Origin: Atopobium sp. UBA2090
Lineage (GTDB): Bacteria; Actinomycetota; Coriobacteriia; Coriobacteriales; Atopobiaceae
DNA length: 27,881 nt
Reading direction: 5' to 3'
NCBI GenBank assembly: GCA_002331575.1
Contig: DCZG01000073.1
Span: 8,603 to 36,483, forward strand
Part shown: positions 21,432 through 27,881 of the stretch, piece by piece
Layout of the letters: the number at the start of each line of letters is the position of its first letter
Numbering within the stretch: position 1 is the stretch's first letter
Program-made: the position numbers and the translations under genes
The notes under the pieces: model-generated
Database searches by the model: none
What the model was told of the DNA's origin: nothing
Seen by the model: the letters and a program-made list of their open reading frames with translations, nothing else

Positions 21432-23468
21432 TCATTCGGTTGGCTGTGCCTCGGGCAGCCGAAACTCGATTCGCCCTCGCGGCACGTCGACGCCCGCGAC
21501 CTCCACCACGACCCTCTGCCCGAGGCGCCACGTGACGCCCGACGACTCGTCGGAGAGCGTCATCCGAGCGTCATCGAACGAGAGCCAGCGGTCTCCCAGC
21601 GCGCGAACGGGGAGAAGGCCCTCGGCGCAGGTGTCGTCGAGCCTCACGAAGAGGCCAAACCGCTCGCACCCGGTCACGATGCCCGGATAGCTGCTCCCCA
21701 CCTTCGTCGAGTAGAGCTCGGCCATCTTGACGTCCTGCGAGGCGCGCGACGCCGCGTCGGCGGTGCGCTCCATCGACGACGCGGCGTGGCAGAGCTGCGG
21801 GAGACGCCTCACGATGGCGATGGCCTCCGCGCTCGTGTCCTTGCCAGCGAGATGCGCCTTGAGCGCGCGGTGCACGAGGTCATCGGGGTAGCGACGGATG
21901 GGAGAGGTGAAGTGGCAGTACGCCTTCGCGCCGAGGGCGTAGTGTCCGCTGTTCCGCGGCAGGTAGACGGCTCGCTTCTGAGCCCTGAGCAGCAGCGCGT
22001 TGGCGAGGTACTCACCGGAGCCCCCTCGTGCGGCCTCGAGCACGTCCTGCAGGGCGGCGGGCTCGCCGGCCACGAGACGCGAGACCGTCGCGCCCTCGAG
22101 CAGCCCCAGCTCCCGGAGCGGCTGGACGGTCTGACGGAGGTCCTCCGGCGAGGGCTGGTCGTGCACGCGATAGGCCGTCTCGACGTTGGTCGTGGCGAGA
22201 AGATGCGCGACGCACTCGTTGGCGAGGATCATGGCTTCCTCGATGAGCCCGGTCGCACGAGTGCGGCGACGGATGCTCACGCCCGTCGGCTTCCCGTCGG
22301 GATCGAGCATGACCTTGGCCTCCACCGTCTGGAAGTCGATGGCACCACGGTCGTGGCGCACCTGCTCTCGCAGGGCTCGTATCTCGTCGAGCACGCGAAG
22401 CGACTCCGCAACGGCGGCATTGGCGTCATTCCTGCAGGGAAGGGAGTCGGCGTCGGCGGTGCCTTCGAGCACCGCATCCACCTGGTCGTACGTGAGACGA
22501 GCCGAGGATCGTATCGCCGAGGTCATCATCTCCGAGGAGACGAGCCTCCCGTCGGCCGCGAGCGTCATCCGCACGCTCACGGTCAGACGGTCCTCCCCCG
22601 GCTTCAGCGAGCAGACGTCGTTGCAGAGCCGCTCGGGCAGCATGGGGAGCACTCGGTCGACGAGGTACACGGAGCAGGTGCGCTGCTTCGCCTCGTTGTC
22701 GATGGGGGTGTCCCACCCCACGTAGTGCGTCACGTCGGCGATGTGCACCCAGAGCTCGAACCCGCCGTCATCCAGGCGAGACGCGCTCACGGCATCGTCG
22801 AAGTCGCGCGCGTCCGCGGGATCGATGGTCATGGCGAGAAGGTCGCGCAGGTCGCGACGGGCAGGGTCTGAGGCGAGAGCCCCTCCCGCGTCGGCCACGA
22901 TCGCCTCCGCCTGCTCGAGCGCCGCCGAAGTGAACTCCGTCGCCAGCCCGAACGAGGCGATGACCGCCTCGACGTTGACGTCGAGCTCGTCCGAGGTGCC
23001 GAGACGTCGTTCGATGGTGACCACGGCGGCACTGTTCCGCGTGGGGTACGCGGCGATTCTCGCCACCACGACGTCACCTTCGGATACGCCGAGCGTCTCG
23101 GCGGAGTGGTCCTCGGGGACGACGAAGAAGTCGTGACCGAGGCGACCGTCGAGCGGGGTCACGACCCCGAGGGGGCCAGCCACGCCATAGCGCCCGGCGA
23201 AGGTCGTGACCGCCCGCTGAAGCACGAGCTGCACGTAGGCGAGCTTGCCGACGCCATGCGCGTCCACGAGCGTCACCTGGACCTCGTCGCCGTTCATCCC
23301 CTCTCGCATCCCGTGACGGGCGAGTTCGAAGGTGCCCTCGGGCGTCTCAACCGAGCCCACGCCAGGACGTGTGATGCGCAGCGTCCCCGTGAGCACCTGG
23401 CGCTGACGAAGGGGTGCCTTGCCGGAGCCGCGGCGACGGCGGCCTTGATGCGGTCGTTTGCGTGCCAT
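21432..23468 (-). CDS. rnr: Ribonuclease R (RNB-family exoribonuclease)
   Basis: A 678-residue 3'-to-5' exoribonuclease. A basic N-terminal tail (RKRPHQGRRRRG) precedes cold-shock-like OB domains (about 25-155). The RNB catalytic domain has TIDPADARDFDDAV, whose aspartates D216, D222, D224 and D225 bind the two metals. HFTSPIRRYPDDLVHRAL comes late in the same domain. An S1 domain (about 595-675) contains GIVTGCERFGLFVRL. It is shorter than E. coli RNase R (813) and lacks its N-terminal helix-turn-helix and long lysine tail. RNase R degrades non-stop mRNAs released by trans-translation, which fits smpB two genes downstream. A gap of 148 bases containing a terminator separates it from ftsX. 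Confidence 0.95.
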   Translation of the reverse strand: MARKRPHQGRRRRGSGKAPLRQRQVLTGTLRITRPGVGSVETPEGTFELARHGMREGMNGDEVQVTLVDAHGVGKLAYVQLVLQRAVTTFAGRYGVAGPLGVVTPLDGRLGHDFFVVPEDHSAETLGVSEGDVVVARIAAYPTRNSAAVVTIERRLGTSDELDVNVEAVIASFGLATEFTSAALEQAEAIVADAGGALASDPARRDLRDLLAMTIDPADARDFDDAVSASRLDDGGFELWVHIADVTHYVGWDTPIDNEAKQRTCSVYLVDRVLPMLPERLCNDVCSLKPGEDRLTVSVRMTLAADGRLVSSEMMTSAIRSSARLTYDQVDAVLEGTADADSLPCRNDANAAVAESLRVLDEIRALREQVRHDRGAIDFQTVEAKVMLDPDGKPTGVSIRRRTRATGLIEEAMILANECVAHLLATTNVETAYRVHDQPSPEDLRQTVQPLRELGLLEGATVSRLVAGEPAALQDVLEAARGGSGEYLANALLLRAQKRAVYLPRNSGHYALGAKAYCHFTSPIRRYPDDLVHRALKAHLAGKDTSAEAIAIVRRLPQLCHAASSMERTADAASRASQDVKMAELYSTKVGSSYPGIVTGCERFGLFVRLDDTCAEGLLPVRALGDRWLSFDDARMTLSDESSGVTWRLGQRVVVEVAGVDVPRGRIEFRLPEAQPTE

Positions 23469-23561
23469 GTCTGCCTCACTCGCGTCGTGACGGTATGGAT
23501 GGGCCTAACCACACTGTACCCACATCGGGGGCCGTCCCGTCCCTGCTGCCGCAGACGCAAG

Positions 23562-23593
23562 GCGGGCGGCGCAGCCTCAGCCACGCCGCCCGC
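23562..23593 (-). terminator. Terminator hairpin after ftsX
   Basis: Perfect ten-base GC arms, GCGGGCGGCG (23562-23571) and CGCCGCCCGC (23584-23593), enclose 12 bases, 23 bases past the ftsX stop. The following minus-strand sequence is CTTGCG, so the T run is poor. Confidence 0.7.
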
Positions 23594-23616
23594 AGGCACT
23601 TCGATGGTACGCGCCG

Positions 23617-24543
23617 CTAGACCTTGAGGTAGCGCCTCATGGCCATGGCGGAGCCAAAGAGACCGATGACCACGCCGATGACGACGAGCATGGCGTAGGT
23701 GATGAGGACCTCGGTCGTGGAGACGTAGAACGAGAGGAACTGCAGGCTGCTCGAGAGCTTCGGGAGCACGTAGTCCATGCCCAGCTTGAGGCCGACGATC
23801 GCGAGCAGGGCGCCGATGAGCGCCTCGAGCGTGCCCTCCATCACGAACGGCCCGCGAATGAAGCTGTTCGACGCGCCGACGAGGCGCATGATGGCAATCT
23901 CGCGACGCCGAGCGGTGATGGCGAGGCGGATGGTGTTGTTGATGAACACGAAGGCGACGAAGGTGAGCAGGGCGACGAGGACGATGCCGCCGATGCGCAG
24001 GTAGTTCGTGACGCTGAAGAGCTTCTCGACAGTCTCGCGGCCGTACTGAACCGACGACGAGGGGTTGTCCGGGTCATCGCAGACGTTGAGGAAGTCGGAG
24101 TCGGACGTCAGGGTCGTGGCCGTGTCCTCGACCTTCTGAGGATCGGAGAGCTTGATGACGAGCGAGGCGGGAATGGGGTTCTCGCCGTCGAGCGCCGCCA
24201 CGGCGTCGGAGGCGTTGCGGTTGGACATCGTGTTGCGATATTCCTCGAGCGCCTCGTCCTTGCTCTTGTAGGTGACGCTCTCGACGTTGTCCCAGCCCTC
24301 GATCTTGGCCTGGAGGGCGTCGATGTCGCTCTGGCTGGCGTTATCCGAGAGGAACGCCTGGATGGTGACCCTGTCCTCGACGGACCCGACCATGTTCTCG
24401 ACGACGGCGGAGCCGAGGACGAACAGGCCGATGATGAAGAGCGACAGGAAGATGGTCACGACTGCGCCGAGGACCGTCGTCCAGTTGCGGCGGAAGTGAT
24501 GACCGACCTCGCGAAGCGAGTAGGTGAAGTTAGAGGGCACCAT
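23617..24543 (-). CDS. ftsX: Cell division protein FtsX
   Basis: A 308-residue membrane partner of FtsE. FtsEX couples ATP hydrolysis to activation of peptidoglycan hydrolases at the division septum. TM1 is about residues 24-48, followed by an extracytoplasmic domain (about 50-178) and then three more segments (about 183-207, 232-255 and 277-301). The cytoplasmic loop INNTIRLAITARRREIAIMRLVGAS between TM2 and TM3 is the FtsX/MacB-type coupling motif that contacts the ATPase. The start overlaps the ftsE end by 14 bases. No hydrolase gene adjoins it. Confidence 0.96.
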   Translation of the reverse strand: MVPSNFTYSLREVGHHFRRNWTTVLGAVVTIFLSLFIIGLFVLGSAVVENMVGSVEDRVTIQAFLSDNASQSDIDALQAKIEGWDNVESVTYKSKDEALEEYRNTMSNRNASDAVAALDGENPIPASLVIKLSDPQKVEDTATTLTSDSDFLNVCDDPDNPSSSVQYGRETVEKLFSVTNYLRIGGIVLVALLTFVAFVFINNTIRLAITARRREIAIMRLVGASNSFIRGPFVMEGTLEALIGALLAIVGLKLGMDYVLPKLSSSLQFLSFYVSTTEVLITYAMLVVIGVVIGLFGSAMAMRRYLKV

Positions 24544-25516
24544 AGTAGCCGTAGCCTCCCTTCTCCTGATCTCGGACCACGTGGCCTGCCTCGAGCGCGA
24601 TGACGCGCTTGCGCATGGAGTCGACCATCTCGCGGTCGTGCGTTGCCATGACGACGGTGGTCCCGCTGCGGTTGATTCGGTCGAGCAGCTTCATGATGCC
24701 CAGCGAGATCGCCGGGTCGAGGTTGCCGGTCGGCTCGTCGCAGATGAGCAGCGGCGGGCGGTTGACCATGGCCCTCGCGACGGAGACGCGCTGCTGCTCG
24801 CCGCCGGAGAGCTGGTCGGGGAAGCTGTCCATCTTCTCGCCGAGTCCGACGAGCCTGAGCACCTCGGGGACCTGCGCGTTGATGACGGAGCGCGGCTTGC
24901 CGATGCACTCGAGGGCAAACGCCACGTTCTCGTAGATCGTCTTGTCAGTGAGGAGCTTGAAGTCCTGGTAGACCGTGCCGATCTGGCGGCGCAGATAGGG
25001 GACCTTCTTGTTGCGGAGCTTGGTGAGGTCCTGGCCGGCGACGATGACCTGCCCGGAGGTGGCCTTCTGCTCGCGCGTGATGAGACGCAGGAGAGACGAC
25101 TTGCCAGACCCCGAGTGACCGACGATGAAGACGAACTCGCCGGGGTAGATGTCGAGGCTGACGCCATCGAGAGCTGGCTTGCTGGGCTGGGCCGGGTAGA
25201 TGAGTGTTACGTTTCGGAACGAGATGGTCGGATTGCCGGTGCGCGCGACCTCGGGCGTATCAGTACCGCCCAGAGACTCGAACACGCTCTTGTATCCCGG
25301 CTGTGCCGTGGTGTCCTCCGGCTCCGCCGCTGTCACGACGTGAACCTGCTCGAGCGGTGCGCTCGCGTCGTTGACGGCTGCAGTGGAGCCCGTCGCGTCC
25401 GCGTCCGACTCGATGGCGGGAATGTCCGCCTGGGATGCCACCGTGGAAGTGACCTCGTTGTCGAGATCAACGTCCTCCGACCCCTGTCGCCCGTTGCTGC
25501 GAAAGTGGTTGGCCAC
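24530..25516 (-). CDS. ftsE: Cell division ATP-binding protein FtsE with N-terminal extension
   Basis: A 328-residue ABC ATPase. The core (about 97-320) has Walker A GHSGSGKS (133-140), Q-loop Q184, signature LSGGEQQR (236-243), Walker B LLICDEPTGNLD (256-267) and H-loop H293. Normal FtsE is about 225-230 residues. Here residues 1-95 form a low-complexity tail rich in Asp, Glu, Ala, Ser and Thr, with no recognisable domain. The GTG at 25516 is well supported by AAGGAG six bases upstream and an extended -10 promoter. Internal starts giving a normal-length protein cannot be excluded. The gene overlaps ftsX by 14 bases. Confidence 0.94.
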   Translation of the reverse strand: MANHFRSNGRQGSEDVDLDNEVTSTVASQADIPAIESDADATGSTAAVNDASAPLEQVHVVTAAEPEDTTAQPGYKSVFESLGGTDTPEVARTGNPTISFRNVTLIYPAQPSKPALDGVSLDIYPGEFVFIVGHSGSGKSSLLRLITREQKATSGQVIVAGQDLTKLRNKKVPYLRRQIGTVYQDFKLLTDKTIYENVAFALECIGKPRSVINAQVPEVLRLVGLGEKMDSFPDQLSGGEQQRVSVARAMVNRPPLLICDEPTGNLDPAISLGIMKLLDRINRSGTTVVMATHDREMVDSMRKRVIALEAGHVVRDQEKGGYGYYGAL

Positions 25517-25559
25517 AGATGCTCCTTTTCCTTTTGCATAAAGTTACAGGGACCGAGTA

Positions 25560-25568
25560 ATTTTACCA
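25560..25568 (-). promoter_or_regulatory. Extended -10 promoter of ftsE-ftsX
   Basis: TGGTAAAAT on the minus strand fits TGn-TAAAAT. The transcript would start near 25553 with a leader of about 37 bases that includes AAAAGGAAAAGGAG. This supports the GTG start and hence the long FtsE N-terminus. Confidence 0.6.
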
Positions 25569-25613
25569 GAGAGAGCCGTCGTTCCCAGACCTTCCAATGC
25601 ATGAACAGATAAA

Positions 25614-25656
25614 GCAGAGCCTCCCCACAGGACGCACATCTGCGGGGAGGCCCTGC
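25614..25656 (-). terminator. Terminator of the transketolase operon
   Basis: GCCTCCCC (25619-25626) and GGGGAGGC (25644-25651) pair, and outer GCAG/CTGC extend the stem past one mismatch. On the minus strand it is followed by TTTATCTG. It lies 27 bases after the last transketolase gene. Confidence 0.8.
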
Positions 25657-25682
25657 GTCATGACGCGAAATCGGGCACGGCC

Positions 25683-26621
25683 TTAGGCGAGAAGCTCCCT
25701 CACGGCACGCTCGACGCCGCCTGCGTCGAGACCGTACTTGTGGAGCAGGTCGACCGCGGGGCCGGACTCGCCGAAGACGTCTTTGACGCCGACCTTGCGG
25801 ACGGGCGCGGGACACCGCTCGGCGAGGACGTCGCAGACGGCGCTTCCGAGACCACCGATGACGGAGTGCTCCTCGCAGGTGACGACATGACCGGTCTTCG
25901 CCGCCGACGCGGCGATGAGGTCGGCGTCGATGGGCTTGATCGTATGGATGTTGATGACCTCGGCATCGATGCCCTCGGCGGAGAGCGTCTCGGCCGCCTC
26001 GAGGGCAGCCGCCACCATGAGGCCGCAGGCAACGATGGTGACGTCGGAACCCGTACGCTCGACGACACCATGCGCGAGGTCGAATGCGTAGTCGTCGCCG
26101 TGGATGACCGGCGTAGCGAGGCGACCAAAGCGGAGGTAGAAGGGGCCAGGGGTCTCATAGGCCGCTCGAACTGCGGCCTTGGCCTCGACATCGTCGGCGG
26201 GTACGACGACCGTCATGCCCGGAATGGTGCGCATGAGGGCGATGTCCTCGTTGCACTGGTGGGTGGCGCCGTCCTCTCCCACGGAGATGCCGGCGTGCGT
26301 GGCGCCGATCTTGACGTTGAGATGCGGATAGCCGATGGAGTTCCTCACCTGTTCGAACGCGCGGCCTGCGGCGAACATCGCGAAGGTGCTCGCGAACGCC
26401 ACGTGTCCCGTCGCCGCGATGCCTGCGGCGATGCCCATGAGGTCGCATTCGGCGATGCCCACGTCAAAGAAGCGGCTCGGATGGGCTGCCTTGAACTTGC
26501 CGGTCTGCGTGGCCGCCGCGAGGTCAGCGTCGAGCACGACGAAGTCGTCGGTCTCGTTGCCCAGCTCGACGAGGGCGGCGCCATAGCTCTGGCGCGTGGC
26601 GATCTTGACTGTCTCTGCCAT
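25683..26621 (-). CDS. Transketolase, C-terminal subunit
   Basis: A 312-residue protein equal to the pyrimidine-binding and C-terminal domains of transketolase. E58 in GIAECDLMGIAAG is the glutamate that activates thiamine diphosphate. THAGISVGEDGATHQ, PADDVEAKAA and FYLRFGR are typical of the middle domain, and VVTCEEHSVIGGLGSAV belongs to the C-terminal domain. It works only with the N-terminal subunit encoded two bases upstream, transferring two-carbon units in the non-oxidative pentose phosphate pathway. Split transketolases occur in many anaerobes and archaea. A hairpin terminator follows. Confidence 0.94.
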   Translation of the reverse strand: MAETVKIATRQSYGAALVELGNETDDFVVLDADLAAATQTGKFKAAHPSRFFDVGIAECDLMGIAAGIAATGHVAFASTFAMFAAGRAFEQVRNSIGYPHLNVKIGATHAGISVGEDGATHQCNEDIALMRTIPGMTVVVPADDVEAKAAVRAAYETPGPFYLRFGRLATPVIHGDDYAFDLAHGVVERTGSDVTIVACGLMVAAALEAAETLSAEGIDAEVINIHTIKPIDADLIAASAAKTGHVVTCEEHSVIGGLGSAVCDVLAERCPAPVRKVGVKDVFGESGPAVDLLHKYGLDAGGVERAVRELLA

Positions 26622-26623
26622 CC

Positions 26624-27445
26624 CTATGCCTCCCTCTCGAGCTCGGCCATGGCCTGCGCGTACTGCTCGTCGTTCGGTGCCTTGCCGTGCCAGCCGACCT
26701 GGTTCTCCATGAAGGAGACGCCCTTGCCCTTCACCGTCTCGGCGACGATGCAGGTCGGGCTCCCCTTGGTCGCCCTCGCCTCGGCGAAGGCGGAGCGGAG
26801 CTGATCGAAGTCGTTGCCGTCGGCGACCTCGACGACGTGGAATCCGAACGCGCGGAACTTGTCAGCGATGGGCATCGCGGAGTTGACCTCCTCGATGGGC
26901 CCGTCGATCTGCAGGCCGTTGTGGTCGACGATGACGCAGAGATTGTCGAGGTCGTGGTTGCCGGCGAACATGGCCGCCTCCCAGACCTGTCCCTCCTCGA
27001 TCTCACCGTCGCCGAGAAGGGCGTAGACGCGCCAATCCCCGCCGAACGTCTTGGCGGAGAGGGCCATGCCCACGGCGGCGGACACGCCCTGGCCGAGGCT
27101 GCCGGTGGACATGTCGACGCCCGGGGTGTCGTGCATGTTGGGGTGTCCCTGGAGACGGGACCCGATGTGGCGCAGGGTCGTGAGCTCCTCCTTGGGGAAG
27201 AAGCCCCTCTCGGCGAGAACCGCATAAAGACCGGGCGCGCAGTGTCCCTTGGAGAGGACGAAGCGGTCACGCCCGTCCCACGCGGGGTTGGACGGGTCGA
27301 CGTTCATCTCCTCGAAGTACAGATAGGTCATGATGTCGGCTGCGGAGAGCGAGCCGCCGGGATGTCCGGACTTCGCGGCGTGCGTGCCCGTGACGATGCC
27401 CTTGCGCACCTCGGTGGCAGCCCTTCTGAGCTCCTCGTTGGTCAT
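26624..27445 (-). CDS. Transketolase, N-terminal subunit
   Basis: A 273-residue pyrophosphate-binding domain of transketolase. H28 in KSGHPGGSLSAAD and H68 in LSKGHCAPGLY are substrate or cofactor contacts. The thiamine diphosphate/Mg motif runs from GDGEIEEGQ (145-153) to VDHNGLQID, with D146 and N176. ETVKGKGVSFME is near the end. The protein ends where full-length transketolase continues into its second domain, and that part is the next gene. An AAGAGGGA ribosome binding site precedes ATG 27445, 13 bases after the upstream aldolase gene. Confidence 0.94.
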   Translation of the reverse strand: MTNEELRRAATEVRKGIVTGTHAAKSGHPGGSLSAADIMTYLYFEEMNVDPSNPAWDGRDRFVLSKGHCAPGLYAVLAERGFFPKEELTTLRHIGSRLQGHPNMHDTPGVDMSTGSLGQGVSAAVGMALSAKTFGGDWRVYALLGDGEIEEGQVWEAAMFAGNHDLDNLCVIVDHNGLQIDGPIEEVNSAMPIADKFRAFGFHVVEVADGNDFDQLRSAFAEARATKGSPTCIVAETVKGKGVSFMENQVGWHGKAPNDEQYAQAMAELEREA

Positions 27446-27458
27446 TGATCCCTCTTCC

Positions 27459-27881
27459 CTATGCCTGCGCGGTGACCTTGGCCCAGTCGGCCGCGAAGAG
27501 CTCGAGGCCGCGGTCTGTCAGCGGATGGTGCACGCACTTCTTGAGCGCGCCGAAGGGCACGGTGACGATGTCGGCGCCCATGAGCGCTGCCTGGACGACG
27601 TGCTGCGGCCCGCGGATGGACGCGGAGATGATCTCGACGCCGCCCTCGTCCTCCCAGTAGCCCCAGTCGTAGTTCTTGATGCACTCGGTGATCTCGGCCA
27701 GGTGGTCAACGCCGGTGTCTCCGATGTCGTCGAAGCGGCCGATGAAGGGGCTGACGTAGCGGGCGCCCGCGCGAGCTGCGAGCATGGCCTGCGTCGCGGA
27801 GAAGATGAGCGTCATGTTCACGCGAACGCCGCGCTTCGCGAGCTCGTGTGCGGCGGGCAGCGACGCCTCGCAGATCGGGAG
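27459..27881 (-). CDS. TalC/fructose-6-phosphate aldolase-type transaldolase, 5' end missing
   Basis: The C-terminal 140 residues of a small class I aldolase. VRVNMTLIFSATQAMLAARAGARYVSPFIGRFDDIG is the family signature, and HPLTDRGLELFAADW is a normal C-terminus. The family is about 215-220 residues, so some 75-80 residues, including the Schiff-base lysine, lie beyond the right edge. An in-frame GTG at 27821 is not the start, because the homologous sequence continues upstream (ICEASLPAAHELAKRG). Members act as transaldolase or fructose-6-phosphate aldolase. The transketolase operon context favours the pentose phosphate role. Confidence 0.92.
   Translation of the reverse strand, partial: LPICEASLPAAHELAKRGVRVNMTLIFSATQAMLAARAGARYVSPFIGRFDDIGDTGVDHLAEITECIKNYDWGYWEDEGGVEIISASIRGPQHVVQAALMGADIVTVPFGALKKCVHHPLTDRGLELFAADWAKVTAQA

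Overview
High-GC DNA with actinobacterial features. The single-gene TsaB-RimI-TsaD fusion, the glmM-glmS-acpS-nnr-alr order, GTG starts with strong AGGAGG-type ribosome binding sites, a possible leaderless two-component gene and a large secreted CotH-type protein with cell-wall-binding-like repeats together suggest a host-associated Coriobacteriia member (Olsenella/Atopobium-like). That placement is inferred from content and order, not from a search. Most of the window is ordinary chromosome; the clearest accessory-type locus is the CotH gene at 12782-16588.

Layout, left to right. (1) 1-9501, all minus strand: glmM, glmS, acpS, nnr, alr, a type 4 uracil-DNA glycosylase, tsaE and the TsaB-RimI-TsaD fusion, which runs off the left edge. 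Most spacings are a few bases, so this looks like one long operon. It covers aminosugar and D-alanine supply for peptidoglycan, acyl carrier protein activation, NAD(P)HX repair, DNA repair and t6A tRNA modification. (2) 9565-10590: rplM-rpsI, with its own promoter and terminator hairpins. (3) 10691-11719: a lone plus-strand 1-phosphofructokinase gene with terminator. (4) 11764-12660: a patatin-like phospholipase. (5) 12721-16666: the secreted CotH-domain protein (1268 residues from a GTG start), with a strong terminator and a promoter region holding two inverted repeats. (6) 16732-17325: tmRNA gene ssrA, minus strand, with terminator and candidate promoter. (7) 17369-19137: a plus-strand NarL-type histidine kinase and response regulator, the kinase possibly read from a leaderless mRNA. 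(8) 19170-19992: a 47-residue rubredoxin and a flavin reductase, which look like a split high-molecular-weight rubredoxin (Hrb). (9) 20043-23468: rnr, a TPR-like gene and smpB. (10) 23562-25568: ftsE-ftsX, FtsE carrying an unusual N-terminal extension of about 95 residues. (11) 25614-27881: a TalC-type transaldolase/aldolase (cut by the right edge) and a transketolase split into N- and C-terminal subunits.

How the parts connect. The glmM/glmS/alr block feeds cell-wall synthesis, and FtsEX controls wall hydrolysis at division. RNase R, SmpB and tmRNA are the three classical parts of ribosome rescue and lie within about 6.6 kb of each other, with an uncharacterised TPR-like protein translationally coupled to smpB. 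The flavin reductase/rubredoxin pair probably carries electrons to an oxygen- or NO-detoxifying flavodiiron protein located elsewhere. The talC/transketolase operon and the phosphofructokinase belong to sugar-phosphate metabolism. I saw no CRISPR array, insertion sequence, prophage gene or ordinary tRNA/rRNA gene. No gene-free stretch exceeds 300 bases; the largest gaps (10464-10735 and 16589-16851) are described under their regulatory features.
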